DNA of 64,000 nucleotides, taken from NCBI RefSeq assembly GCF_049532985.1, contig NZ_CP186693.1, positions 2,480,001 to 2,544,000 of the forward strand. The letters run 5' to 3'. A program made the position numbers and the translations under genes. The DNA is from Promicromonospora sp049532985. Its GTDB lineage: Bacteria > Actinomycetota > Actinomycetes > Actinomycetales > Cellulomonadaceae. This document shows, in pieces, positions 1 through 8,547 of the stretch; position 1 is the stretch's first letter, and the number at the start of each line of letters is the position of its first letter. Below the pieces are notes generated by a model. The model was given only the letters and a program-made list of their open reading frames with translations, searched no databases and was not told the origin of the DNA.

Positions 1-1552
1 GCGCCGCGGCCCGCCGCGCTCCGTCGAGCGGGACGGTCTCCTCGCCGACCTGGAGGCCGGTGCAGCGCGGCAGGAGCACGTCGGGGGCACCCTTGGTGAC
101 GAGCGCCCAGGCGCCGTCGCCGGGCGGGTCCACGAGCGCGGACATGAGCTTGCGCTCGGACGTGAACGGCACCTCGCCGCGCCGCTCGAACCCGGCGACG
201 CCGTCCGTGGTGCCGGCGAGCTTGTGCGCCGCGACGAGGAACGCGGCCTCGGTCGGGTCGCCCTGGACGGTCCACTCCCCGTCGTGCTCGACGAGCTGGG
301 CGTCGTTGGCCAGGGAGCCACCGCCCAGCACCATCAGGACCTCGCGGGTGAGCCGCTCGTCGGTCAGGGGCCCGGAGCCGGCCCGGACCTCGCCGTCGGG
401 CCGGTACCCCACGCCGGTGAGCGTGACCTCACCGGAGGCGGTGACGACGCGCTGGATCGTCATCTCGTTCTTGGTCAGGGTGCCGGTCTTGTCCGACGCG
501 ACCACGGATGCCGAGCCGAGCGTCTCCGCGGAGTGCAGCTTCTTGACCACGGCGTTGCGGCGGGCCATGGCCTGGACCCCGACCGCCAGGACCACCGAGA
601 GGATGGCGGGCAGCCCCTCGGGCACGGCGGCCACGGCGAGCGAGACGCCGAGGAGCAGGACGGTGACGAGGTCGGCGGGCGTGCGTACGTCGTTGACGAG
701 CGCCGCCAGGACCATCACGACCACGGCGATGCCGATGACGGTGAGGCCGAGCACCTTGCTGACGTGCGCGATCTCGCGCTGCAGCGGGGTGTCCTCCTCC
801 TGGGTGGAGTCGAGCAGGCGCGCGATGGCACCCATCTGCGTGTCCATGCCGGTGGCCACCACGACGGCGCGGCCGACGCCCTGGGCCACGGCGGTGCCCT
901 TGTAGACCATGTCGAACCGGTCGCCCAGGGGCGCGGGCTGCGCCAGCACCGCCGTGTCCTTGAGCACCGCCTCGCTCTCCCCCGTCAGCGACGACTCCTG
1001 CACGCGCAGCGCCGTCGCGCTCATCAGCCGCGCGTCCGCGCCGACGGCGTCCCCCTCGGCCAGCACGAGCACGTCGCCGGGCACCAGCTCGGCGGACCGC
1101 ACCGTGCGGCGCCGGCCGTCGCGCAGCACGGTCGACATGGCCTCGGTCATGGACCGCAGGGCCGCGACCGCGCTCTCCGCCCGGCTCTCCTGGACCAGGC
1201 CGAGCACCGCGTTGAGCACGACGATCGCGGCGATGACGACGGCGTCCACCGGGACGCCGTGCGCCCCCTCGACCCACCAGACCGCCAGGGAGATGCCCAC
1301 GGCCACCAGCAGCAGCGTCACGAGCGGGTCCCGGAACTGGTCCAGCACCTTGCGCCACACCGGGACGGGCGGGCGGGACCGCAGCTCGTTGGGGCCGTGG
1401 GCCGCCAGCCGGCGCGCGGCCTCGGCGTCGCTCAGCCCGACGGCGGGGTCGACGCCGAGACCGCGGGCCACCTCCTCGGCGTCCCGCAGCGACGGGTCCG
1501 GCGCAGGCGGTGCGGCGGACAGGGGCGGGGTGGGCTGCTGCGGGGTGGCCAC
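1..1552 (-). CDS. Cation-transporting P-type ATPase (type II, Ca2+-ATPase-like), 3' end outside window
   Basis: ATP-driven cation pump of the plasma membrane. About 517 residues are visible; the C-terminal nucleotide-binding part and last membrane helices lie beyond the window edge. In order: N-terminal cation ATPase domain (to about 75), first helix pair (75-120), actuator domain with the TGES motif near residue 190, helices 3-4 with PEGLP near 311, which is typical of type II pumps, and the phosphorylation motif DKTGT with Asp354. The GTG start gives the expected N-terminus; the nearest upstream ATG is out of frame. PEGLP favours Ca2+ or a related divalent cation, but the ion cannot be fixed without the distal helices. 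Confidence 0.93.
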   Translation of the reverse strand, partial: MATPQQPTPPLSAAPPAPDPSLRDAEEVARGLGVDPAVGLSDAEAARRLAAHGPNELRSRPPVPVWRKVLDQFRDPLVTLLLVAVGISLAVWWVEGAHGVPVDAVVIAAIVVLNAVLGLVQESRAESAVAALRSMTEAMSTVLRDGRRRTVRSAELVPGDVLVLAEGDAVGADARLMSATALRVQESSLTGESEAVLKDTAVLAQPAPLGDRFDMVYKGTAVAQGVGRAVVVATGMDTQMGAIARLLDSTQEEDTPLQREIAHVSKVLGLTVIGIAVVVMVLAALVNDVRTPADLVTVLLLGVSLAVAAVPEGLPAILSVVLAVGVQAMARRNAVVKKLHSAETLGSASVVASDKTGTLTKNEMTIQRVVTASGEVTLTGVGYRPDGEVRAGSGPLTDERLTREVLMVLGGGSLANDAQLVEHDGEWTVQGDPTEAAFLVAAHKLAGTTDGVAGFERRGEVPFTSERKLMSALVDPPGDGAWALVTKGAPDVLLPRCTGLQVGEETVPLDGARRAAA

Positions 1553-1651
1553 CCTGCGATCATGCCCCCGTCACGGCGGCACGACACCCCCAGCACGAGG
1601 TGATCGCCGCCCGACCGATCATTTCCGCCCGGCGGCGTCGTCAACCCCCGC

Positions 1652-2008
1652 ATGGACGACTTTCTCTCCGACGGTGCCGAGCTGTTCGCGACGAGCTGCG
1701 TGGCCGACTACGCGGCCGCCTACCCGTGGTGGGAGGCGGTGCTCGGCGCGAAGCCGTCGTTCGACGCCACCCCGACGGAGTCGGTGTGGGAGGTGGCGCC
1801 GCACCGCTGGATCGTGCTCGAGCAGCGGCCCGAACGCGCCGGAAACGCGACGCACACGCTGTTCGTGCAAGACCTCGACGCCCGTGTCGCGGCGATCTCC
1901 GCGCGCGGCATCGAGCCGAGCGACCACGAGACCTACGGCGACGTGCGCAAGGTGATCTACCGCGACCCGGAGGGCAACGAGCTCGGCTTCGGCGGCAACG
2001 GCGGGTGA
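1652..2008 (+). CDS. VOC (glyoxalase/bleomycin-resistance fold) family protein
   Basis: Small 118-residue protein of the vicinal oxygen chelate superfamily. The C-terminal half carries the signature pattern of an alternating strand, YRDPEGNELGF, and the N-terminus has the YPWWEAVLGAKP element seen where the first beta-alpha-beta unit closes over the ligand. One VOC module is present, so it probably dimerises. Such proteins are enzymes or ligand-binding resistance proteins; the substrate is not evident. It is monocistronic and its 3' end overlaps the converging membrane-protein gene by about 50 bases. Confidence 0.75.
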   Translation: MDDFLSDGAELFATSCVADYAAAYPWWEAVLGAKPSFDATPTESVWEVAPHRWIVLEQRPERAGNATHTLFVQDLDARVAAISARGIEPSDHETYGDVRKVIYRDPEGNELGFGGNGG

Positions 2009-2280
2009 GCCCGGCCGCGCCGTCCGACGACGTAGCCGGCCACGCCGCCCAGCAGCAGGGCGCCCGCGCCGGCGAACAGCGCGGCGGTGCCGGGCGGGAA
2101 CGCGCCGCCCGGGACGTACGTCGTCTCCGACAGCGGCGCGTAGGCGAACCAGCCGAAGGTCACCGGGCGGGTCGCGACCCACACCGCGACCCCCAGCAGC
2201 GCGAGTCCCAGGAGGGCGAGCGCCGCGAGGGCGATGCGTGTCGATCGTGCCGGCGAGGATGGCGGGACCGGGGCTGTCAT
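1957..2280 (-). CDS. Small two-helix membrane protein of unknown function
   Basis: A 107-residue protein with two hydrophobic segments (about 14-35 and 65-85) separated by a short loop containing FGWFAYAPLSE, followed by a basic, proline-rich cytoplasmic tail. The loop resembles those of small actinobacterial membrane proteins of unknown role. The second of two in-frame ATGs was chosen because GGAG lies at a usable distance from it. The 3' end overlaps the VOC gene on the other strand; both frames look coding outside the overlap. No function can be assigned. Confidence 0.6.
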   Translation of the reverse strand: MTAPVPPSSPARSTRIALAALALLGLALLGVAVWVATRPVTFGWFAYAPLSETTYVPGGAFPPGTAALFAGAGALLLGGVAGYVVGRRGRAHPPLPPKPSSLPSGSR

Positions 2281-2441
2281 GCCCCGCATTCTCCCGGCAG
2301 CGCGTCAGCGGGGGCAACCGTGTGGCGTGGCGGCCGTGCCACGACCGTCCGTTGACGTGCGCCGACGCCCCTCACTAGCCTCCGGGTGGTCGGTGCGCGC
2401 CGGAGCCCGCCGACCCTGGCCCCGAACGAAGGAGTTCCGCC

Positions 2442-3695
2442 ATGAGCACCTCGATCTCCCGCCGCTCCCTGCTCGTCTCCGGCGCCGCCGTGGGCGCCTC
2501 GACCCTGCTGGGCGTGCCGGCCGCGAGCGCCGCCGGCCGCGACCCGGACGACGCGGTGGTGACGCCGGTCGCCGAGGTGCTCGACAGCGGTGAGCAGGTG
2601 ACCGCGCTGCGGGTGTCCTCGCGCGTGCTGGGCCGCGTGGAGCGGGCGTCGCTGACGACGTCGACGTTCACGGTGCACGTGACGGCCACCAACCCGCTGA
2701 CCGGCCTGGTCGCCTACGAGCAGGACCGGGTGGTCACGGCGGCGGGCTGGACGAGGCGCGGCGAGATCCTGCTGGAGCTGGCGCACGGCTGGGGTGTGAG
2801 CGGTGGCGACACCCTGCAGTACCTGGGCGCGTTCGGACGCAACGTGGTCCTGGACCTCGACCACGCGGTGACGCAGGCCGAGCCGTTGCGGAGCCACGGC
2901 GGCGGCTCTGTCGTGCTCGGCCCGTTCCGGCAGGGTCGCCTGTCCGACCCGGAGGTGGACGCGTTCTCCCGGCACGTGACGGCGTCGGGGCTCAACTACC
3001 GGTTGTTCTCCCCGCCCGGCGGGGGTGGCCGGCACGGCGCGGCGCTGGTGGTCTGGCTGCACGGCGGCGGCGAGGGCGGGCTGCTGACGGACGGGTACGA
3101 CTACTACGACAACGAGACGCCGCTGCGGGCCAACCGGGGTGCCCTCGGCTTCGCCACGCCGGAGGCCCAGCGCCTGTTCGGCGGTGCGTATGTGCTCGCG
3201 CCGCAGTCGACGTCGGCCTGGATGCTCGACGGCGACGGTTTCGCGCCCCTCGTCCTGGAGGCGATCGAGGAGGTCGTGGCGGCGCACCGGATCGACCGGC
3301 GCCGGATCCACGTCGCGGGTTGCTCCAACGGCGGGTACATGTCGCTGAAGATGGTCGCCGAGCACCCGGACAGGTTCGCCAGCTCGGTGCCGGTCTGCTG
3401 CGGCATCGGTCCGCGCGACGGCTCCGGCACCTACTTCATCTCCGACGGCGAGCTCACGGCGATGACGACGCCGACGTGGCTCGTGGCCTCGGCCGACGAC
3501 ACCACCCTGGACCCCGAGGACAACACGGTCCACGCCCACGAGCGCATCGCCGGCTCGATCATGAGCCTGTACGACACCGTGACGTGGGACGGGAACTCCT
3601 ATCCCGGGCACTGGTCGTGGATCTACGTCGCGCGCAACGACCCGCGGCACGACGGCGTGCGCCTCTGGGAGTGGATGGCCGCGGCCCGGCGCTGA
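2442..3695 (+). CDS. Tat-exported alpha/beta-hydrolase (esterase / prolyl-oligopeptidase-like)
   Basis: A 417-residue secreted hydrolase. The N-terminus has a twin-arginine signal (SRRSLLVSG, then a hydrophobic stretch and an AxA cleavage site near 31). Residues 40-180 form a beta-rich N-terminal domain; the rest is an alpha/beta-hydrolase core with the oxyanion HGGGEGG loop and the nucleophile elbow GCSNGG (Ser295). A late His in YPGHWSW and an Asp in the DDTTLDPEDN region could complete the triad. Such proteins are often annotated as esterases, PHB-depolymerase-like proteins or peptidases; the substrate is unknown. It is preceded by GGAG and stands alone. Confidence 0.85.
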   Translation: MSTSISRRSLLVSGAAVGASTLLGVPAASAAGRDPDDAVVTPVAEVLDSGEQVTALRVSSRVLGRVERASLTTSTFTVHVTATNPLTGLVAYEQDRVVTAAGWTRRGEILLELAHGWGVSGGDTLQYLGAFGRNVVLDLDHAVTQAEPLRSHGGGSVVLGPFRQGRLSDPEVDAFSRHVTASGLNYRLFSPPGGGGRHGAALVVWLHGGGEGGLLTDGYDYYDNETPLRANRGALGFATPEAQRLFGGAYVLAPQSTSAWMLDGDGFAPLVLEAIEEVVAAHRIDRRRIHVAGCSNGGYMSLKMVAEHPDRFASSVPVCCGIGPRDGSGTYFISDGELTAMTTPTWLVASADDTTLDPEDNTVHAHERIAGSIMSLYDTVTWDGNSYPGHWSWIYVARNDPRHDGVRLWEWMAAARR

Positions 3696-3799
3696 GCCCG
3701 TCCGGCGCCCTGCCGCGTCGAGGTGCGCGGGGCGCCACTGCGGGCGGATCCTGGAGGTACCGGGACGTCCGGGCCCGGTACCGACGGGAGGCGGACGAC

Positions 3800-4255
3800 A
3801 TGGAGATCGTTCGAGGCGAACGGGCGGCGCAGGAGATCGTGGGCCTGCGCGAGACGGTGCGCATGGACGCGCTCAGCGACTTCTTCGCCCGCGCGATGCG
3901 CACGGCGAGCGAGGCCCTGGCGGCCCGCGGGATGGAGCCGGCGGGGCCGCCGGTGGCCCTCTACACGGGGATGAGCGACGAGTCGTGGGACGTCACCGCC
4001 GGGTTCCCCGTGCCGGCGGGGGCTGCGCCGTCCGACGAGGTGGTTGCCGCGATGCTGCCCGGCGGGGCGACCGTGGAGGTGGTGCACCACGGGTCCTACG
4101 ACGGCCTGCCGGGCACGCACGGCGAGCTCGCGGCATGGTTCCAGGAGAACGGCATGGTCGTGCCGACGGTGGTGTGGGAGGAGTACGTCGTCGGCCCCGA
4201 CACCGAGGCGGACCCGGAGCGCTGGCAGACACGGATCGTCTACCCGGCGGGCTGA
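3800..4255 (+). CDS. GyrI-like / AraC effector-binding domain protein
   Basis: A 151-residue stand-alone small-molecule-binding domain of the GyrI-like (SOUL/BmrR-type) superfamily. The two-fold alpha-beta repeat is visible: an N-terminal half with GPPVALYTGM and a second half with VVHHGSYDGLPGTHGELAAWF and the acidic VWEEYVVGPDTEADPE segment, whose glutamates normally face the ligand pocket. There is no DNA-binding domain, so it is more likely a ligand-sequestering or hydrolase-type GyrI protein than a regulator. The ATG is preceded by GGGAGG at good spacing; longer frames upstream are shadows of the esterase gene. Confidence 0.82.
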   Translation: MEIVRGERAAQEIVGLRETVRMDALSDFFARAMRTASEALAARGMEPAGPPVALYTGMSDESWDVTAGFPVPAGAAPSDEVVAAMLPGGATVEVVHHGSYDGLPGTHGELAAWFQENGMVVPTVVWEEYVVGPDTEADPERWQTRIVYPAG

Positions 4256-4396
4256 TCCGGCGTCCCGTTCCGGCCGCGCCACCACCCGACAATTCAGACA
4301 GATTAAATTCACCCGCAGGACGGTGCGTCGTCGGGTCCGCGTCGGCGGGGCGCACCAGACTCTCCCCCGGTAGTCCCAACCGAGAGGGAGGTCAGC

Positions 4397-4813
4397 GTGT
4401 CCGAGAAGAAGAGCATCGCGTCCAGCCTGGTGAGTCTGCTCGTCGTCCTGTCCACGATGGTCGGCTTCGCCGCCGCCACCGTCTCCGTCGCGCCCGCGGC
4501 GGAGGCGACCGTCTACAGCTCCTGCACCCACAGCGGCTGCGCCGAGGCGTACGACTCGCGGGCGATCTGGAGCTCCAAGGGATACCCGAGCACGCGCGGC
4601 TGGGTGAGCTGGCCGGACGGCCAGTGCAACTTTGCCGGCGGCACGTACAACAACTACGAGGGTGAGCTCCCCGCCGGCCACTCCTACCTCGAGTTCGACG
4701 TCACGCCGCGCGCCTGCGGCGCCGCGCGGCAGTCCTACCGGCTCGTCCTGGACCGCACCACCGGCGTGGTCTACTTCTCGCCCAACCACTACGGCGACTT
4801 CTACCGCATGTGA
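4397..4813 (+). CDS. Secreted guanyl-specific ribonuclease (barnase / RNase Sa superfamily)
   Basis: A 138-residue exported endoribonuclease. A hydrophobic signal segment spans about 10-33 with a likely cleavage after AEA (residue 37), leaving about 100 residues, the usual mature size. The family's catalytic pattern is present: Glu99 in SYLEFDV, Arg115 in SYRLVLD and His131 in PNHYGDF. The Glu-Arg and Arg-His spacings (16 and 16) match the microbial RNase layout, and Cys43/48/77/107 could form disulfides. Start is GTG behind GAGAGGGAGG. A GC-rich hairpin follows the stop and a barstar-like gene lies just beyond, so this resembles a secreted toxin or nutritional RNase with a cytoplasmic immunity protein. 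Confidence 0.85.
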   Translation: MSEKKSIASSLVSLLVVLSTMVGFAAATVSVAPAAEATVYSSCTHSGCAEAYDSRAIWSSKGYPSTRGWVSWPDGQCNFAGGTYNNYEGELPAGHSYLEFDVTPRACGAARQSYRLVLDRTTGVVYFSPNHYGDFYRM

Positions 4814-4819
4814 CCCGCC

Positions 4820-4856
4820 CCCGTGCGCCGCGTCCCGACCGGTCGCGGCGCACGGG
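4820..4856 (+). terminator. Hairpin between RNase and inhibitor genes
   Basis: A perfect 13-base-pair stem (CCCGTGCGCCGCG with its complement) around an 11-base loop, directly after the RNase stop and ahead of the barstar-like gene. There is no U-tract, as is common for actinobacterial terminators. It would separate RNase and inhibitor transcripts. Confidence 0.65.
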
Positions 4857-4887
4857 CCCGGCCGACCGGGACGGATAACCTCGAACC

Positions 4888-5298
4888 ATGACGCACGACC
4901 TGCCCGTGCTCGTCGTCGACGGGACGCGGTTCAGCGACCTCGACGGCTTCGCCCGCGAGTTCTCCCGGCTGCTGACCGGGTACACCTGGAGCGGGAACCT
5001 CGACGCCCTCAACGACGTGCTCCGCGGCGGGTACGGGACCCCCGCGGGCGGCTGGGTCCTGAGGTGGCTCGGCTCGGAGGCCTCCCGGGCGGCGCTCGGC
5101 CACGCCGCCACGGCCCGCCGCCTGGAGCAGCTCCTGCCGTCCGTCGACCCGTCGAACCGGGCGGCGGTCGAGGCCCGGCTCGCCGCCGCGCGTCGTGGCG
5201 AGGGGCCGACCCTGTTCGACGAGATCGTCGCGATCATGCGTGAGCACGGGCCCGGCGGCCGGGAGGCGGCGAGCGGGGTCGTGCTGGAGCTGCGGTGA
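4888..5298 (+). CDS. Barstar-family RNase inhibitor
   Basis: A 136-residue cytoplasmic protein, longer than barstar (about 90) but with the family core: an N-terminal strand LPVLVVDG, helix FAREFSRLL, and the signature SGNLDALNDVLRGGYGTP. Asp39 and Asp43 align with barstar Asp35 and Asp39, the residues that plug the barnase active site. An insertion of about 35 residues lies before the last helix and strand (LFDEIVAIMREHG, VVLELR). It directly follows a secreted RNase of the barnase superfamily, so it most likely protects the producer. The pairing is inferred from order and family. Confidence 0.85.
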   Translation: MTHDLPVLVVDGTRFSDLDGFAREFSRLLTGYTWSGNLDALNDVLRGGYGTPAGGWVLRWLGSEASRAALGHAATARRLEQLLPSVDPSNRAAVEARLAAARRGEGPTLFDEIVAIMREHGPGGREAASGVVLELR

Positions 5299-5312
5299 GG
5301 CATGCTGTACCC

Positions 5313-5558
5313 ATGCCGAAGACCCTGCCCACGAGCCCCACGGTGATCACCGACGACAGCGAGGTACGCCTCGTCGCCGGGGCCGACCAGTTCGCCGTCC
5401 GTCTCAAGGACGGGCACCTGCACGTCCGTGCCATCGACACCAGCGGTGGCGAGGCCCAGCTCGTCGTGATCCCGACGTCGCGCAGCACCCTCAACCTGGA
5501 GATCTCCCACCCGGGGGCGCCCGGACCGGTGCCCGTGGAGGGGCCGACCGTCCGCTGA
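5313..5558 (+). CDS. Small hypothetical protein
   Basis: An 81-residue protein with no family I recognise. It is beta-rich, with alternating hydrophobic/charged strands (VRLVAGADQFAVRLKDGHLHVRAID, then AQLVVIPTSRSTLNLEI), and has no signal or membrane segment. An in-frame GTG overlaps the barstar-like gene's stop, giving an alternative start six codons earlier; the ATG was chosen because it has GTGAGG upstream. The close spacing suggests co-transcription with the inhibitor gene. Confidence 0.5.
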   Translation: MPKTLPTSPTVITDDSEVRLVAGADQFAVRLKDGHLHVRAIDTSGGEAQLVVIPTSRSTLNLEISHPGAPGPVPVEGPTVR

Positions 5559-5684
5559 GCGTCACATTGGAGGTGCTCGGGCCACAGGCCGGGTATTGTC
5601 GATGCACCCTCGCGTCCGCGGACCGCACCGGCCCGGCGAGCGCGCGGGCCTGTGTCTCGGTCGGCGGGCGGGCGGGGTGATCGC

Positions 5685-6521
5685 ATGAAGGTCAAGGCTC
5701 CTGACGGAGTCGATGCGGGGAAGCAGGCGCTCCCCAACGTCGACTTCTCGGCGTACCTCGAGACCGGCGGACTCCCGTGGCAGCGGCGTCAGCGCGTGTT
5801 CGAGGCCATGGCACGTCTGCAGGTCGAGCGGTACCGGGTGGCGAGCGCGCTGGAGCACAACCGGCGGGTCTCCGGGCGCATCATCGGCCGGGGCCCGGTA
5901 GGCATCAACCGCGCCCTCGCGGATGCCGCGAAGTCCTGGCGGAGCGTCGAGTCCGTACGCCACACCGGCACGGTCGGCCAGCTCATGACCAGCCTCCCGA
6001 ACAACGCGTTCCTCATCGAGCGCGGCCTGCGGATGGTCAGCCTGTGGAGCTACTCGGGCCTCGAACCCGAAGCTCGCCTCGTCCTGTCCGGCGAGGACCC
6101 CTCGGTCTACTTCTTCGTGTTCGCCCCGATGCAGATGAAGATCATCGACGGCACCAGCGTGCTGCTGGACGGCCCCAGCCTCCGGGGCGACCTGACCGTC
6201 ATGGAGGTCACCGACGCCGCGTGCCTGGCCGCTGCCCGCGGCTACTGGGACGCCGTGTCGGCGACCAGGTACCCGTGCGACGCGGAGACGGCGGCCCTGG
6301 TGGAGCTGTCGCCGCGGCAGCGCCGCATCGTGACGCTCATGCTCACCAGCTCCTCGGACGAGGAGATCGCCCGCAAGCTCGGCGTGAGCGTCCGGACCGT
6401 GCGGGCGGACATCGCCGCCGTCCTCAGCCTGCTGGACGCGCCCACGCGCTTCGTCGCCGGCCTGCGGCTGCGCGAGCGCCTCGGCGTGCCGGCCCCGCAG
6501 CCGACGGACCCGGTGCGTTAG
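5685..6521 (+). CDS. LuxR-type HTH regulator with an unrecognised sensory domain
   Basis: A 278-residue DNA-binding protein. The C-terminal 65 residues are a LuxR/GerE-type HTH: ELSPRQRRIVTLMLTSSSDEEIARKLGVSVRTVRADIAAVL, a four-helix pattern in which SSSDEEIARKLGVSVRTVRADI is scaffold plus recognition helix. The first ~200 residues are not a receiver or PAS domain I recognise. They contain an N-terminal helix pair (WQRRQRVFEAMARLQVERYRVASALEHNRRV) and a region resembling the phospholipase-D-like domain seen in TrmB-like regulators (SLPNNAFLIERGLRMVSLW). There is no membrane segment. Target genes are not evident. Confidence 0.75.
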   Translation: MKVKAPDGVDAGKQALPNVDFSAYLETGGLPWQRRQRVFEAMARLQVERYRVASALEHNRRVSGRIIGRGPVGINRALADAAKSWRSVESVRHTGTVGQLMTSLPNNAFLIERGLRMVSLWSYSGLEPEARLVLSGEDPSVYFFVFAPMQMKIIDGTSVLLDGPSLRGDLTVMEVTDAACLAAARGYWDAVSATRYPCDAETAALVELSPRQRRIVTLMLTSSSDEEIARKLGVSVRTVRADIAAVLSLLDAPTRFVAGLRLRERLGVPAPQPTDPVR

Positions 6522-7586
6522 TCACGTGCCGTCGACCGCCCGGTCGTCCTGGAGCCGCGCCGCCACGGTGCGCACGAACAGGAAGAGCCAGGTGAGCAGC
6601 AGGGAGAACCCGACGAACTCGACGGCGGTCAGGTTGAAGTAGCCCACCGGCCACATCAGCAGGACCACGAACGCGAACGCGCCCACGAAGAAGGACGACG
6701 TGACGAGGAAGGTCCGCGGCAGGCGGGGCACGAGGAACGGCGTGGCGACGATGAGCCCCGCGAACAGCACGGTCATCACCGACGCGATGACCGTGTGCAG
6801 CACCTTGGCGATCTCCACGGTCACCCAGCCCAGCGCCACGAGCAGGACGGCCACCCCGACGAGCCATGCCCGGAGCACCTCGAGCCGCCGCAGCTCCCCG
6901 GCGGCCGCACCGGTACGCAGGTCACCGATCACGTAGTGCGACAGCGTCGTCATCGCGAGGCCCGCGAAGACCAGGGTCATGTTGAACGCGTACGCCGAGA
7001 AGCCGCCGCCGACGCCCAGGGCGCTGAAGTTGACCTGCCACCAGTGCTTGTCGTTGGCCGAGAGCATGCTCGCCAGTGCGCCGCTGACGAGGAACAGGGC
7101 GAGCAGGTTCGCGATCGCAACCGACGTCAGGGCCGCGGCCACCAGCGTGAGCACGTAGGCCGCCACGGCGGCCGACACCCCGACGAGGACGGCGGCCATC
7201 ACCGCGTCCAGGCGCAGCTCCCGGAACGCCAGGTCGAAGACCGCGAAGGCCGAGCCGGTCAGCAGCACGACGATGCCGGCCGCCGTCACGGTGAGCACGA
7301 AGGCGTCGAAGGCGCGCCGCCACCTGCCGGCCGTCATCCCCACGCGGGGCACGCGCGCGGAGCGGACGTAGCCGGTGCAGAACGCCACGGCCCCGGACGC
7401 CCCCGACGCGACCGCCGCGACCATGCCGACCGATCCCCCGCCGAACAACGGGACGGCCTCGCCCCCGAACACCACGACACCCGCCACCAGGCTCACCGCC
7501 AGCGCGGCGAGCGCGAGGAGCAGTGCACGGTTCTCCGTCGCGACCGACCCGGGTGCGGGCCGCAGCAGCCGCTCACGTACCGACAT
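6522..7586 (-). CDS. Polytopic membrane protein (about 10 helices), DUF998-like
   Basis: A 354-residue integral membrane protein with roughly ten hydrophobic segments spread over its whole length, short loops and no recognisable soluble domain. I see no transporter signature, ATP-binding motif or catalytic cluster; it resembles the DUF998-type membrane proteins common in actinobacteria. The start chosen is preceded by GGGAGG at the right distance; the longer frame adds 13 residues without a ribosome site. Its stop abuts the stop of the converging LuxR-type gene. Function unknown. Confidence 0.7.
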   Translation of the reverse strand: MSVRERLLRPAPGSVATENRALLLALAALAVSLVAGVVVFGGEAVPLFGGGSVGMVAAVASGASGAVAFCTGYVRSARVPRVGMTAGRWRRAFDAFVLTVTAAGIVVLLTGSAFAVFDLAFRELRLDAVMAAVLVGVSAAVAAYVLTLVAAALTSVAIANLLALFLVSGALASMLSANDKHWWQVNFSALGVGGGFSAYAFNMTLVFAGLAMTTLSHYVIGDLRTGAAAGELRRLEVLRAWLVGVAVLLVALGWVTVEIAKVLHTVIASVMTVLFAGLIVATPFLVPRLPRTFLVTSSFFVGAFAFVVLLMWPVGYFNLTAVEFVGFSLLLTWLFLFVRTVAARLQDDRAVDGT

Positions 7587-7649
7587 TCCTCGTTGCCTCC
7601 CAGGTTCGGATCCTATGCGGACCAACTGGTCGGCGGGGGTCCTACCCGG

Positions 7650-8486
7650 TCACAGCTCCTCGTACGTGGCCGGGTCCTGGTTCGCGGTGCGACCGTCCGG
7701 CCGGCCCAGGGCGGTGAGCCGGGCGACGTCCTCGTCCGTGAGCACCACGTCGAAGATCGCGAGGTTCTCCCGCTGCCGGGCACGTCCGGCGGCCTTGGGC
7801 AGGGGGATCGCGCCCCGGGCCACGTGCCAGGCGAGCACCACCTGCGCCGGGCTGACCTCGTGCCGGGTCGCGAGCTCGGCGACCACCGGATGGCTCAGCA
7901 GGTCGTTGCCGCGCCCGATCGGGGTCCACGACTCGGTCAGGACGCCGCGCTCGTGGTGGAACGCCAGGGCCTCGGTCTGCGGAAAGTACGGGTGCAGCTC
8001 GATCTGGTTCACCACCGGCAGCACGCCCGTCTCCTGCGCGAGGCGGTCGAGGTGCTCCGGCAGGAAGTTGCACACACCGATCTGCCGCACCAGCCCCCGC
8101 TCCCGCGCCTCGACGAGGGCGCGCCACGCCTCGACGTACCTGCCCACGGACGGGTTGGGCCAGTGGATGAGGTACAGGTCGATCGCGTCCAGGCCCGTGC
8201 GCAGCACGCTCTCCTCGACCGTCGCGATCGCGTCGTCGAACGCGTGGTAGCGCCCCGGGAGCTTGGAGGTCACCACGATCTCCTCGCGCGGCACCGCGGA
8301 GCGCCGGACGGCGGCGCCGACGGCACCCTCGTTCTGGTAGCTCGCGGCCGAGTCCAGCAGCCGGTACCCGGCCGCGAGCGCATCACCCACCGCTGCCGCA
8401 CCCGCCTCGCCGCGCAGCCGATAGGTGCCGAAACCGACGGCCGGAAGCGTGTAGCCGGACGGCGACGTGACTGCAGGGATGGACAT
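7650..8486 (-). CDS. Aldo/keto reductase
   Basis: A 278-residue NADPH-dependent oxidoreductase of the AKR superfamily (TIM barrel). The tetrad is visible in order: Asp and Tyr in LLDSAASYQNE, Lys in VTSKLPG and His in YLIHWPNP. The substrate-loop region has VNQIELHPYF and the cofactor site is marked by GRGNDLL and PLPKAAGRARQRENL. Length and motifs fit the AKR5-like family (2,5-diketo-gluconate reductase type), although such names rarely predict the substrate. It is transcribed alone between a membrane-protein gene and the SulP operon. Confidence 0.9.
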   Translation of the reverse strand: MSIPAVTSPSGYTLPAVGFGTYRLRGEAGAAAVGDALAAGYRLLDSAASYQNEGAVGAAVRRSAVPREEIVVTSKLPGRYHAFDDAIATVEESVLRTGLDAIDLYLIHWPNPSVGRYVEAWRALVEARERGLVRQIGVCNFLPEHLDRLAQETGVLPVVNQIELHPYFPQTEALAFHHERGVLTESWTPIGRGNDLLSHPVVAELATRHEVSPAQVVLAWHVARGAIPLPKAAGRARQRENLAIFDVVLTDEDVARLTALGRPDGRTANQDPATYEEL

Positions 8487-8547
8487 CGGCGACGCTCCTC
8501 GACATGGACGGCAGGTAGCTCGACGCTAGCAAGCCGCCGGGCCGGGC

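Noticed and set aside
4897..5298. Operon reading of RNase and inhibitor as a classical toxin-antitoxin pair
   Set aside because: The RNase has an export signal and a hairpin separates the genes; a secreted enzyme with immunity protein fits better than an intracellular toxin-antitoxin module.
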